A DNA stretch of 64,000 bases from Rhodocyclaceae bacterium. Its GTDB lineage: Bacteria > Pseudomonadota > Gammaproteobacteria > Burkholderiales > Rhodocyclaceae. The stretch is taken from assembly GCA_016791105.1 (NCBI GenBank), contig JAEUNM010000128.1, positions 1 to 64,000 on the forward strand, written 5' to 3'. The position numbers and the translations under genes are program-made. Shown here piece by piece: positions 36,908 through 45,720 of this stretch. The notes beneath the pieces were generated by a model. That model was not told where the DNA came from and did no database searches. It saw only the letters and a list, made by a program, of their open reading frames with translations. How positions within the stretch are numbered: the stretch's first letter is position 1; each line of letters opens with the position of its first letter.

Positions 36908-38391
36908 AAATAGAATTCTCGCGGGTCCAGACCATAAGCACCGACATGCAGCGATTTGGTGATCTGGTAGGGCTTCTCGCCGTCAAACAGCGGTTCAAGT
37001 ATGAGATCAAGCGTGATGGGATATCGATTAGGTGTGTGGTCGGGCGCAAGCAGGATCATGACGCGCGGCTTCATGCGCCGAACCCAGTTCTGCTCTATGA
37101 CTACCGCTACCTCGCCCGAATTGAGTTCTACCAGCGTGCCCACCGGATAGAGGCCGACGCACTGGATGAACTGGTCCACCACCGACTCGGAAAACTTCTC
37201 ACCCCGCCGCCGTATCAGCCGCTCTACCGCGCGCTGGCTGTCCATCGCGGGCCGATAGGGTTTTTCGACCAGCATTGCACAGTAGGAATCGATCAAGCCC
37301 GCGATCTCGGCGTCCAATCCTATGGCTTCGCCCGCCAGCGCGTTGGGATAGCCGGAGCCGTCGATGCGTTCGTGGTGCTTGGATGCGATATCGACGACCC
37401 GTGGGTCGATGTTTTTCCAGTTGGACAGCATTTTCAGCGTTTGATCGACATGCCTGCGCAGGACGGTTACTTCCGGTCTGGTCAGCTTTTCCTGCTTGTT
37501 GAGGAGGTCCGGCGGGCATTGAAGTTTGCCCAAATCCTGCAGCAGACCGACTGTACCGAGCAGGGTTATGCGTTCGCGGTCGAACCCCAGGTAACGGCCG
37601 AACACCATCATGTGCGTGGAAACGTCGATGGCGTGATCGTAGGTGTAGTCGTCCAGGCGCTTCAGACGCGATAGCCAGACCAGGGCGTCGGGATTACGCA
37701 GCACCGAGTCCGCCATTGCTTCGACCACATCGACGACGCGGTCAGCTCCGGGAATCCGATTGCGGCGGATATCTTCAACGACATCAACGACGATGGTCTG
37801 CGCCGAATCCAACGCGATTGCGCAGACAGGCATTTCTTTTTCGACAGGCAGCGCGACCGGCCGAAGTTTGACGACGGGATTTCCCCATTCTGCTGCCTTG
37901 GCTTCTTCGACAGGGCCGCTTTGCGCTTCCTGCTGTGGGCTGCGGCGCCGGAAGCGGTCGCCAAACCAGTGTTTCCAATCCCCCAATACCTCGGCGGATT
38001 TTCGCGCCGACTCGCGCCCGCCACCCAAAATCGCTCTGCCTGGCTGAGCTTTTTCGTTTTGAAGTGTTTTGAGTACGTCGAAAAAGCCACGCTCAGTACC
38101 CTGCTCGCCGGAAGATATCAGGGGTGTATCCGAGGCCTCGCGCAGGCGCGGGATTTGCGCGCCGTCCTCGTCGTTCGAGGCCGCGCGGAAATGCTCGCCC
38201 GTGCTGAGCCGCCTATCCACGTACACGAACCTGCACTGCCTGTGGAGTTGTGCAAGCTGATCCTCGTCATCGATCAGAAACCCCTGCATCGGGAACGTGG
38301 TTTGCAACCAGGGCCGATCCAGCTCGGCAACGAACATCCCTTTTGCCAGCGTACCCACCGCGACTACTTCAAGCGTCCGATCCTTTTCCAT
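36904..38391 (-). CDS. HD-GYP domain protein with DUF3391; HD motif altered to QD
   Basis: 495 residues from ATG 38391. Residues 1-65 are DUF3391 ('VVAVGTLAKGMFVAELDRPW', 'CRFVYVDRRL'). After a polar linker the HD-GYP domain spans about 235-430: 'YTYDHAIDVSTHM', 'GLLQDLGKL' where the canonical HD is Q285-D286, 'RRHVDQTLKM', 'SKHHERIDGSGYP' (GYP at 347-349). Family HD-GYP proteins hydrolyse c-di-GMP; loss of the His metal ligand may lower or abolish activity. The C-terminal 70 residues form a small extra domain. First gene of the pair with the EAL protein. Confidence 0.9.
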   Translation of the reverse strand: MEKDRTLEVVAVGTLAKGMFVAELDRPWLQTTFPMQGFLIDDEDQLAQLHRQCRFVYVDRRLSTGEHFRAASNDEDGAQIPRLREASDTPLISSGEQGTERGFFDVLKTLQNEKAQPGRAILGGGRESARKSAEVLGDWKHWFGDRFRRRSPQQEAQSGPVEEAKAAEWGNPVVKLRPVALPVEKEMPVCAIALDSAQTIVVDVVEDIRRNRIPGADRVVDVVEAMADSVLRNPDALVWLSRLKRLDDYTYDHAIDVSTHMMVFGRYLGFDRERITLLGTVGLLQDLGKLQCPPDLLNKQEKLTRPEVTVLRRHVDQTLKMLSNWKNIDPRVVDIASKHHERIDGSGYPNALAGEAIGLDAEIAGLIDSYCAMLVEKPYRPAMDSQRAVERLIRRRGEKFSESVVDQFIQCVGLYPVGTLVELNSGEVAVVIEQNWVRRMKPRVMILLAPDHTPNRYPITLDLILEPLFDGEKPYQITKSLHVGAYGLDPREFYL

Positions 38392-38946
38392 CACGTCAAA
38401 AACCCCCGATAATCGCCCTATCCTTACGGCGCTGCGGGCAGATTCTTGAGGCAGAAATTCCGGGCGAGTCTTCTTGATTTGCCTGGAATGCCCGGGCTCG
38501 CTGCCGGCGAAAATTCTGCAAGCTTGCGGGAAGGGCGAGGCGGTGTTTGTTGAACGGCCGTGGTGCGGCCTTGATTTTCTTTCGGTGGACAGAGGAATGC
38601 CGCGGGTTTTCGGTGCTGGCCAGCGTGTCCGGCGCCGCGCCGCACCACGGCTGCAATATCGCGGCAAGCCGGAGACAGGTGGCCGTCATGCTTAGTGATA
38701 CGTAAGTTATGGCATGGATCTGTTTAGTCTTCAAGACCAGCTTGCCAGAGGTCCAGGGGCCGGGAATGTTAGTCCTGAATAATGGGTGGTCGGGCGAACA
38801 TTCCGAGCAGATCGCGGGGATGAAAGTTTTCGGACGGGTGTTGGATAAAGCGCTGGCGCGGAAATCGATTCCGCGTCAATTAATGTGGCCCTGGGCGGCC
38901 TTTACCTGGGGCAAAAAAGCGAACCCGCTTAGGTTTGCCCGCCAGC
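38392..38946. other. 555-bp gene-poor stretch
   Basis: Between the start of the HD-GYP gene and the end of the NYN gene, both on the minus strand, so it should contain the HD-GYP promoter. I did not find a clear -35/-10 pair, riboswitch or gene here. Confidence 0.35.
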
Positions 38947-39789
38947 TCAAATCGGCAGCGATTCCTGGCGCGATTGCGGGTCGGCGGCGCCGGCGGCGAG
39001 GCGCACGACGCGTTGGCGGCGTTCGTCGAAATCGATGTCGAACAGCTTTTTCTGGCTGGCGAACAGGTCGGACAGGCTAGAGAAACCATAATCCTTGTGC
39101 GTGAAGCCGGGGTCGGCCTGACGGATCATTTGCCCGACCTTGCCAACGTTGGCCCAGCCGGTGACTTCGTCGGTGGCGCTGCGCACGCATTCTTTGAGCA
39201 GTTTCACGAGTGCGCGGCCGGGCTTTTGCGGCTTGGGCTGTGCTTTTTTCTCGGCCGCTGCTGGCGTGCCGGATTTGGCGGGGGGGGCCTTGCCGGTTTT
39301 TGCGGCGCCCGGCGCGGGGGCGTCTTTGGTGGCTTCGTCGCGTTCGTCGTCCATTTCGTCCGTGAACACGAATTCGTCGCAGGCGCGCTGGAAGGCGACC
39401 GGCGTGGTGCGGCGGCCTATGCCCATCACGAACAGGCCGGCTTCCTGCAGGCGGCGTGCCAGCGCCGTGAAGTCGGAGTCGCTCGATACGATGCAGAAAC
39501 CTTCGACGGCGCCGGAATGCAGCAAATCCATGGCGTCTATGATGAGCGCGCTATCGGTGGCGTTTTTGCCGCCGACGATGCGGAATTGCTGGATGGGGCG
39601 CAGCGAGTGGTTGAGCAGGTGGGAGCGCCAGCTCGCCATGTTGGAACTGGTCCAGTCGCCGTAAATGCGGCGCACCGTGAGGCGGCCGCGCGAGGCGGCC
39701 GCGAGCAGGGTGGGTTGTACCAGACCGGGTTGGGCGTTGTCGGCGTCGATCAACAGCGCCAGGCGGCGCGCCGACGCCGCGTCGGCCAT
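38947..39789 (-). CDS. NYN-domain RNase-like protein with OST-HTH/LOTUS domain
   Basis: 280 residues from ATG 39789, overlapping the lipA stop as TGATG. Residues 8-150 are a NYN (PIN-like) nuclease domain with acidic residues in 'LALLIDADNAQ', 'NATDSALIIDAMDLLH' and 'CIVSSDSDFTALARRL'. Residues 155-195 are a Lys/Ala/Pro-rich linker. Residues 205-265 resemble an OST-HTH (LOTUS) RNA-binding domain ('LVKLLKECVRSATDEVTGWANVGKV', 'GFSSLSDLF'). Members of this group are thought to be RNases. Coupling to lipA is by overlap; a functional link to lipoate is unknown. Confidence 0.85.
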   Translation of the reverse strand: MADAASARRLALLIDADNAQPGLVQPTLLAAASRGRLTVRRIYGDWTSSNMASWRSHLLNHSLRPIQQFRIVGGKNATDSALIIDAMDLLHSGAVEGFCIVSSDSDFTALARRLQEAGLFVMGIGRRTTPVAFQRACDEFVFTDEMDDERDEATKDAPAPGAAKTGKAPPAKSGTPAAAEKKAQPKPQKPGRALVKLLKECVRSATDEVTGWANVGKVGQMIRQADPGFTHKDYGFSSLSDLFASQKKLFDIDFDERRQRVVRLAAGAADPQSRQESLPI

Positions 39790-40751
39790 CACACGACTCC
39801 GGCCAGGTGCGCTTGCTGGTCGGCGTGGTAAGAACTGCGCACCATGGGACCGCAGGCGGCGTGCGAAAAGCCCATTGCCGCGGCTTCGGCTTCGAACATG
39901 CGGAAGGTGTCCGGATGCACGTAGCGCAGCACCGGCAGGTGGCCACCGGAAGGCTGCAGATACTGGCCTATGGTGAGCATGTCGACGTCGTGGGCGCGCA
40001 GGTCGCGCATCACCTGCAGAATTTCGTCGTCGGTTTCGCCCAGGCCGACCATGAGGCCGGATTTGGTCGGCACCGCGGGGTGGCGCGCCTTGAATTGTTT
40101 CAGCAGCAGCAGCGAGTGTTCGTAATCTGCACCCGGGCGTGCCTGCTTGTACAGGCGCGGCACGGTTTCCAGATTGTGGTTCATCACGTCCGGCGGTGCG
40201 GCGTCGAATACGTCCAGCGCAATTTCCAGCCGGCCGCGAAAATCCGGCACCAGCACTTCGATGCGGGTGGCTGGGGAGAGGCTGCGGGTGTGGCTGATGC
40301 ACTGCACGAAGTGGTCGGCGCCGCCATCCTTGAGGTCATCGCGGTCCACGCTGGTGATGACCACGTATTTGAGGCGCATGGCCGCGATGGTGGTGGCGAG
40401 TTGCAGCGGCTCGTTGCTGTCCAGCGGGTCCGGGCGGCCGTGGCCCACGTCGCAGAAGGGGCAGCGGCGCGTGCATTTGTCGCCCATGATCATGAAGGTG
40501 GCGGTTCCCTTGCCGAAACATTCGCCAATGTTGGGGCAGGACGCTTCTTCGCACACCGTGTGCAGCTTGTGTTCGCGCAGAATCTGTTTGATTTCGCCGA
40601 AGCGGCTGTCGCCGTGCGCAACTTTTACGCGGATCCAGTCCGGCTTCTTGAGCCTTTCGGCCGGCACGATTTTGACCGGGATGCGGGCCGTTTTGTCGGC
40701 ACCGCGCTGCTTTACCGTTGGGTCGGGTAAATCCACCGAGTTTGTCTCCAT
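39789..40751 (-). CDS. lipA: Lipoyl synthase
   Basis: 320 residues, the usual length. The auxiliary cluster cysteines are in 'CEEASCPNIGECF' and the radical-SAM CxxxCxxC is in 'CTRRCPFCDVGHG'. The C-terminal 'GPMVRSSYHAD' carries the RSSY serine that ligates the auxiliary [4Fe-4S] cluster. It inserts two sulfurs into protein-bound octanoyl groups to make lipoyl cofactor. The start ATG overlaps the lipB stop as TAATG. Confidence 0.97.
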   Translation of the reverse strand: METNSVDLPDPTVKQRGADKTARIPVKIVPAERLKKPDWIRVKVAHGDSRFGEIKQILREHKLHTVCEEASCPNIGECFGKGTATFMIMGDKCTRRCPFCDVGHGRPDPLDSNEPLQLATTIAAMRLKYVVITSVDRDDLKDGGADHFVQCISHTRSLSPATRIEVLVPDFRGRLEIALDVFDAAPPDVMNHNLETVPRLYKQARPGADYEHSLLLLKQFKARHPAVPTKSGLMVGLGETDDEILQVMRDLRAHDVDMLTIGQYLQPSGGHLPVLRYVHPDTFRMFEAEAAAMGFSHAACGPMVRSSYHADQQAHLAGVV

Positions 40752-41362
40752 TATTCCAGCGCGGCTGTGAGCTTTTGCGCCAGTTTGTCGGCGACCACGG
40801 GCGGCGGGTCTAAAACGCCCAGGTCCTTGAGTTGGGTAACGAATAGACCAGTATACCCGCAGGGGTTGATGGCGGAAAAGGGGTGCAAGTCCATATTGAT
40901 GTTGAGGGCCAGGCCGTGGTAGGTGCAACCATTTTTAACGCGCAGGCCCAGGGAGGCGAATTTGGCTTCGCCGCGCGCCTCATCCACATACACGCCGGGC
41001 GCGCCGGCCTTGCGCCGCGCCGCGATGCCATAGGCAGCGGCAAGGTCGATCACCGTCTGTTCCAGGGTGTGCACCAGTTCGCGCACCTTGTAGGGCTTGC
41101 GGCGCAAGTCGATGAGCAAATAGGCGACTACCTGGCCGGGGCCGTGGTAAGTCACCTGCCCGCCGCGGTCGATGTGTATGACCGGTACGCCTATGTCTTC
41201 GAGCAAATGTTCGCGGCGGCCGGCCAGGCCCAGCGTGAATACCGGCGGGTGTTCAAGCAGCCACAATTCGTCCGCCGTGCCGGCGTCGCGCGCATCGGTA
41301 AAGCGCTGCATGGCGCGCCAGGTGGGCTCGTAGTCGACCAGCCCCAGTTTGCGTGTTGCCAT
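40751..41362 (-). CDS. lipB: Octanoyltransferase
   Basis: 203 residues from ATG 41362. It has 'HIDRGGQVTYHGPGQVVAYL' (about 63-82), the conserved lysine in 'GEAKFASLGLRV' and the catalytic cysteine in 'INPCGYTGL' (C168). LipB moves octanoate from acyl carrier protein to lipoyl domains, the substrate for LipA, whose gene is coupled downstream. It starts 20 bp after the ybeD stop. Confidence 0.96.
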   Translation of the reverse strand: MATRKLGLVDYEPTWRAMQRFTDARDAGTADELWLLEHPPVFTLGLAGRREHLLEDIGVPVIHIDRGGQVTYHGPGQVVAYLLIDLRRKPYKVRELVHTLEQTVIDLAAAYGIAARRKAGAPGVYVDEARGEAKFASLGLRVKNGCTYHGLALNINMDLHPFSAINPCGYTGLFVTQLKDLGVLDPPPVVADKLAQKLTAALE

Positions 41363-41382
41363 GGGGCCGGTGCAAGCGCCTG

Positions 41383-41661
41383 TCACAGCACCACTTTCAC
41401 CAGCGGGTGGCCGGTCAGCGAGCGATAGAAAGCGTCCAGTTGCGCGCGCGATTCGGCGCGCACGTTGAGCGTGATGCCCAGGTAGCGTCCGCCGCTGGAA
41501 TTGCGCATTTCGATGTTCTGCTCGGAAAAGTCCGGGAAGTGGCTGCGCGCCAGCGTCAGCATGGCGGGCAGGAAGGCGGGGTCGCTGCGGCCCATAATCT
41601 TTACTGGAAAGTCGCAGGGAAATTGCAATAGATCGGGGGCTTCCTTGTCGGCGTCGGTCAT
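41383..41661 (-). CDS. ybeD: YbeD/DUF493 family protein
   Basis: 92 residues from ATG 41661, overlapping the aminotransferase stop as ATGA. 'LLQFPCDFPVKIMG' at the N-terminus and 'GRYLGITLNVRAESRAQLDAFYRSLTGHPLVKVVL' at the C-terminus are the family pattern, an ACT-like small fold. It is typically found directly upstream of lipB, as here, and its role is not established; it may regulate the lipoate genes. Confidence 0.93.
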   Translation of the reverse strand: MTDADKEAPDLLQFPCDFPVKIMGRSDPAFLPAMLTLARSHFPDFSEQNIEMRNSSGGRYLGITLNVRAESRAQLDAFYRSLTGHPLVKVVL

Positions 41662-42524
41662 GTTCGATCTCCACTGCGCAAGCTGTCCTTGTAGGCCTGG
41701 TACCAGGCGTACATCTGCGCGCACACCGGGCCGGGCCGGCCATCGCCGACCGGCTGGTCATCCAGCCGCGTGACGGCCAGCACTTCGCGCGCTGACGAGG
41801 TAATCCAGATTTCGTCGGCGCTTTTCAGTTCGGCTGCCGCGATGGGGCGGACTTCGTGCGGCAGGCCGTGTGCGCGGGCCAGTTCCAGCACCAGGTCGTA
41901 AGTGATGCCGGGCAGCATGAGCTGGCTTTTGGGCGGCGCGAGCAGCAGGCCGCCGCGCACGATGAATATGTTGGATGCTGCGCCTTCGGTAAGCCAGCCG
42001 TCGCGCAGCAGGATGGCTTCGGCGCCGCCGCGCGCAACCGCCGCCTGGCGCAACAGGCAATTGGCGAGCAGATTGAGCGTTTTGAGGTCGCAGCGCAGCC
42101 AGCGTATGTCCTGCATGCTGTAGGCGGCCACGCCTTGCGCGCGCTGGTCCGGGCCGGGCGTTTTGAGCGCGCTGGCGTAGCCGAATACCGTCGGCGCCAG
42201 CGGCGGCGTGGGAAACGCCTGCTCGCGCAGGGGCGCCTCGCCGCGCGTGATCTGCAGGTAAATGGCTTGATCCGCCGCAGCTTCGGTGGCGATGAGCTGG
42301 TCCACGATGGCTGCCCATTCCGCGTCTGTGTGCGGATTGGCTAGCCCTATGCCGCTCAGGGTTTGGGCCAGCCGGGCGAGGTGCTCGCCGAGCCGGAACG
42401 GGCGCCCGCCGTACACCGGAATCACTTCGTAGGCACCGTCGCCGAACAGAAAGCCGCGGTCCATGGGCGACACGCGCGCCTCGGCGAGAGGCTGCAATTT
42501 TCCGTTCAGATAGACGATGCCCAT
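41658..42524 (-). CDS. dat: D-amino-acid transaminase (class IV PLP aminotransferase)
   Basis: 288 residues. 'VYLNGKLQPLAEARVSPMDRGFLFGDGAYEVIPVY' at the N-terminus is the class IV signature. The PLP lysine is in 'RCDLKTLNLLANC', and 'EGAASNIFIVRGG' binds the cofactor phosphate. It should interconvert D-alanine and D-glutamate for peptidoglycan, in line with the neighbouring D-Ala-D-Ala carboxypeptidase. Branched-chain activity is possible in this family, but the context favours a Dat. Confidence 0.9.
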   Translation of the reverse strand: MGIVYLNGKLQPLAEARVSPMDRGFLFGDGAYEVIPVYGGRPFRLGEHLARLAQTLSGIGLANPHTDAEWAAIVDQLIATEAAADQAIYLQITRGEAPLREQAFPTPPLAPTVFGYASALKTPGPDQRAQGVAAYSMQDIRWLRCDLKTLNLLANCLLRQAAVARGGAEAILLRDGWLTEGAASNIFIVRGGLLLAPPKSQLMLPGITYDLVLELARAHGLPHEVRPIAAAELKSADEIWITSSAREVLAVTRLDDQPVGDGRPGPVCAQMYAWYQAYKDSLRSGDRT

Positions 42525-42564
42525 GCGGCCCCCAAGGCTTTCGAGCGGGCGCGGCGCCGGCCGC

Positions 42565-43707
42565 TCAGGCCTTTTTGAGCCACAGCCGCACGCTGTCCCA
42601 GAGGCGGCCGAAAAAGCCCGCCACGGGCACGGCTTCGAGCGCCGTCACCGGGTATTCGGCAAGCGCCTTGCCATCCACGCTGAGCTTGAGCGTGGCGACC
42701 TGCTGGCCGGCTGCGATAGGCGCCAACAGGGGCTGCATGCTCACCAGATCGACCTTGAGTTTTTCTGCGTCGCCCTTGGGCAGGGACAGCACCAGGCTGT
42801 CCGTGAAGCCGGCTTTCACGACTTCGGCCATGCCCTTATAAACAGGCAGTTCTTTCACCACCTGGCCGCCGTCATACACCTTGACGGTGTCGAAGAACTG
42901 GAAGCCGTAATTGAGCAGCTTGTGCGCTTCCTGCGCGCGCACGCCGTCGGAAGCAGCGCCCAGAATGACCGATATGAGCCGCCGTTCGCCGCGTTTGGCG
43001 GTGGCGATGAGGCACCAGCCGGCGGCTTCGGTATGGCCGGTCTTGAGGCCGTCCACGGTGGGGTCCACCCACAACAGGCGGTTGCGGTTGGCCTGTTTGA
43101 TCTTGTTGTAGGTGTAATCCTTGGTCGAATAAATCGGCAGGAAATCCGGAAAATCGCGTATTACCGCCCGCGCCAGCACGGCCAGATCGCGCGCCGTGCT
43201 GTAGTGCTGTGGATCGGTAAGTCCGGTCGCGTTCATGAAGTGCGTGGATTTGAGGCCCAGGCGCGCGGCTTCGCGGTTCATCATTTGCGCGAAATTTTCT
43301 TCGCTGCCGGCTACCGCTTCGGCCAATGCCACGCAGGCGTCGTTGCCGGACTGAATGATCATGCCGCGTATCAATTCCTGCACCGTCACCGGCCGGTCGG
43401 GCTCGATGAACATGCGTGAGCCACCGGTTTTCCAGGCCTGGGTGGATACCGGCACGGTCTGGTCCAGGCTCAGTTGTTTGCCCTTGATGGCGGAAAACAC
43501 CAGGTAAGCCGTCATGAGCTTGGTGAGCGAAGCTGGCTCGACGCGCTCGTCCGGATTGCCGGAAGTGAGCAACTGCCCGGAGCCCGGATCGAGCAACAGC
43601 CAGGATTTGGCCGCCACGCCGGGCGCCTGCGGGGCCACCTGTGCGGCGGCGGAAAAGCTGAGAACCGCGGCCAAAAGGCCGGCGGCAAGGCGACGCTTGG
43701 AGAACAT
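42565..43707 (-). CDS. dacC: D-alanyl-D-alanine carboxypeptidase (PBP5/6 type)
   Basis: 380 residues from ATG 43707, with a signal peptide ('FSKRRLAAGLLAAVLSFSAAAQ'). The penicillin-binding motifs are in order: SxxK in 'EPASLTKLMTAY', SxN in 'IQSGNDACVAL', KTG in 'VDGLKTGHTEAAG'. A C-terminal beta-rich domain and an amphipathic tail ('FFGRLWDSVRLWLKKA') anchor the enzyme to the inner membrane. It trims the terminal D-Ala of peptidoglycan stem peptides. First gene of the six-gene dacC-dat-ybeD-lipB-lipA-NYN run. Whether it is dacA or dacC is a naming matter. Confidence 0.94.
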   Translation of the reverse strand: MFSKRRLAAGLLAAVLSFSAAAQVAPQAPGVAAKSWLLLDPGSGQLLTSGNPDERVEPASLTKLMTAYLVFSAIKGKQLSLDQTVPVSTQAWKTGGSRMFIEPDRPVTVQELIRGMIIQSGNDACVALAEAVAGSEENFAQMMNREAARLGLKSTHFMNATGLTDPQHYSTARDLAVLARAVIRDFPDFLPIYSTKDYTYNKIKQANRNRLLWVDPTVDGLKTGHTEAAGWCLIATAKRGERRLISVILGAASDGVRAQEAHKLLNYGFQFFDTVKVYDGGQVVKELPVYKGMAEVVKAGFTDSLVLSLPKGDAEKLKVDLVSMQPLLAPIAAGQQVATLKLSVDGKALAEYPVTALEAVPVAGFFGRLWDSVRLWLKKA

Positions 43708-43899
43708 GTCAGAACTACCGGATTGTGCTGCGGAAGGTGGAAGTCTACCAGAGCACGGCAGGGGGACGCCTCGGCGCACTTGCGCTGGCCCCGGCTGCAG
43801 AACGTCTGGCTGCCGCCGGCGGTGCGCGCGGGATGGGATCAATACAACATTCAGTGCATGGCCAGACCGAAGTGTCGCCTTTGCTTCGGGTGTGGCCCG

Positions 43900-44529
43900 T
43901 CAAGGGCTTGCAGTTGACTCGATGTCCGGATTACTGGCCAGGAAACGGAGCCACTCCGCGTCGCCGGCGAGCGGGTGGTAGGGGCCGGCATCTACGGCCA
44001 GCGCCATCGCGGCTTTCCGGTGGTGCCAGATGGCATAGACCCGGCCGGGCTGGTTGCGGTGAAAAGATTCCCAACTGAGGCCGTGGGCAAGCTGACCGAA
44101 GCGCTCGAAAAGCGCCCATGCGGCTTTCTGATAGGGCGCGTAACCCGCAAATTTGCGCTGCTCGCCCGACAGATCGAGGTGCCGCCTGTTTTCGCCATCG
44201 ATAGGAATGAACAGCGCGGGCGCCAGATAGGTGTAGCGGGCGACGCGATATTGGGCGGCCAAATCCTGGTCCCAGGTATGACGGTCCAAATGGTCTGCGC
44301 GCAGGATGCGGCATTCCATTGCGACGGCCGACAAGGTACTGGCCGTGTACAGCACCGCAAAATCGGGCTTGTGCGCGTCGGGTGGATCGACGCGCAAAGT
44401 GCGGTATTTCGCGTCGGGTGGATCCCAGTGTCCACCCGGATGACGAAACAGGCGCACGAGGCGGATGGCGTTCGGGTCCAGCAGTTCGAGCTTCAGATCG
44501 CGCGCGTCTATCGTCGCCGCTCTACTCAT
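43900..44529 (-). CDS. RES-domain toxin, second type
   Basis: 209 residues from ATG 44529, overlapping the upstream gene as ATGA. RES features: 'LVRLFRHPGGHWDPP' with the N-terminal Arg, 'DFAVLYTASTLSAVAMECRIL' with the conserved Glu, and a long C-terminal part with many aromatics. It aligns poorly with the RES toxin at 4235-4960 by eye, and its antitoxin is of another size, so it belongs to a different RES subgroup. Probably NAD+-degrading, by family. Confidence 0.8.
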   Translation of the reverse strand: MSRAATIDARDLKLELLDPNAIRLVRLFRHPGGHWDPPDAKYRTLRVDPPDAHKPDFAVLYTASTLSAVAMECRILRADHLDRHTWDQDLAAQYRVARYTYLAPALFIPIDGENRRHLDLSGEQRKFAGYAPYQKAAWALFERFGQLAHGLSWESFHRNQPGRVYAIWHHRKAAMALAVDAGPYHPLAGDAEWLRFLASNPDIESTASP

Positions 44530-45419
44530 GCGGAAATTTGGGCGGCGTAAGCGCGCGCGGCTTGCTCGACGGCTTCGCGCCGCGCTTCGGCCGGCGCGGC
44601 GAGTAGCGCGCGGCTTTCCTGTGCGATGGGGCGAATGCTGGTCAGCCGGCCAATCAGTGCCTCGATAGGCGTCAGACCACCCAGCAGGTCGCAAGCGGAG
44701 GTAAAAAAGCCATAGGCTGCCGCAGCGCCCGTGCCCCCCAACGCTGCAAGCGCCCGTTCCAGAGCTTCGCCTGCAACCTCCGGCCAGGCCTGAAATGCCG
44801 GGTATTCGCGCCCGCGCTTGCGGCCTGAGCGCAAGATGGAAAACAGCTTGCCGGCGCGTTCGCGCTGGCGCACGGTTTCGTCGCCCAGGCCGCCCAGTGC
44901 AGCGCCCAGTTCGGCGGCGGAGAGCGGCGCGACGGGGTCTTCACCCAGTGCCTGCGCGGCTTGCTGGCCGGGTTTGGGCTGCAGGGCTTGCGCCAGCCGC
45001 TGGAACTCGATTTGCGCCTGCAGCGAACGCGCATCGACCGTTACCTCGACCCAGGAGCGCAGCAATTCCAGAACCGGTGCGTCCAGCCCAGCCCGGCGCA
45101 GGGCTTCGATATGGGCCGCCGAAGCGACTTCAAGTGCGCTCTCTATGGGCGAAGGCACGTAATACGCGGTGGGATACGAATTGCCCGATTGCGCATCGGA
45201 AAGCTTGCGGATGGCGTCATGCAGAACGGAAAAGTGCGCCTCGATCCGGCGCAGGTCTGCATGCGTCGCGCCCGCCAAGGCTTGCGGCGTGATTTGCTCG
45301 ATCGACTCCGCGAGTTCTCGTTCAAGCCTATCCAGCCAGTTGCCGGTGCGTACCGGCGCGGCGGGGAGCGTGCCGTACCCGACGGAAACCGGCGGTTCGG
45401 AGGTGGAGGAGGGGTTCAT
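44526..45419 (-). CDS. Probable antitoxin of the second RES module (long form)
   Basis: 297 residues, over twice the size of the usual Xre-type antitoxin. It is helical, without signal peptide or membrane helix. The C-terminal part ('YGFFTSACDLLGGLTPIEALIG', about 240-261) resembles the toxin-binding DUF2384 core, but I see no helix-turn-helix. The assignment rests on order (first gene), ATGA coupling to a RES toxin, and a promoter with an operator-like palindrome upstream. The N-terminal 200 residues are unrecognised. Confidence 0.65.
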   Translation of the reverse strand: MNPSSTSEPPVSVGYGTLPAAPVRTGNWLDRLERELAESIEQITPQALAGATHADLRRIEAHFSVLHDAIRKLSDAQSGNSYPTAYYVPSPIESALEVASAAHIEALRRAGLDAPVLELLRSWVEVTVDARSLQAQIEFQRLAQALQPKPGQQAAQALGEDPVAPLSAAELGAALGGLGDETVRQRERAGKLFSILRSGRKRGREYPAFQAWPEVAGEALERALAALGGTGAAAAYGFFTSACDLLGGLTPIEALIGRLTSIRPIAQESRALLAAPAEARREAVEQAARAYAAQISA

Positions 45420-45458
45420 ACCGGCAATGTGTCTTGCGGGGAAAGTGGCGTAGATTCA

Positions 45459-45487
45459 ATCATAGTGGCAACGGTGTGCTTTGGCAA
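45459..45487 (-). promoter_or_regulatory. sigma70 promoter of the second RES module
   Basis: On the minus strand, TTGCCA (45487-45482), 17 bases, TATGAT (45464-45459), 40 bp before the antitoxin start at 45419. Confidence 0.7.
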
Positions 45488-45495
45488 GTTTGCCA
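45482..45495. promoter_or_regulatory. Palindrome over the -35, candidate operator
   Basis: TGGCAA-GT-TTGCCA, a perfect 6-bp inverted repeat that overlaps the -35 hexamer of the promoter at 45459-45487. Its position suits autorepression by the antitoxin; binding is not shown. Confidence 0.55.
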
Positions 45496-45720
45496 TATTA
45501 GGCTTATTTTGCTTCCTTCCTTTGCGGTGCGTGGCCGGGTCGATTGCCCGCAACCCGTTGCTCGTGCAGGTGTGGGGTAAATTTCAAGCGCACTCAAATC
45601 GTGGGGGCCGAGCCGGCTGTGGCGCGCGGCGTCGGTCCCCGCAGGTGCGGGCGTGTCGCCCGAAATGTCGCCGCTGCCCACAGAAATTCGCTGCTCTTCC
45701 GCTGCTGCGGGAACGAAAAC

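Larger units (their letters stand above)
45420..45720. other. 301-bp intergenic region
   Basis: Contains the promoter and palindrome of the second RES module (45459-45495). The remainder, to the end of the SWIM gene, holds nothing I recognise. Confidence 0.5.
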
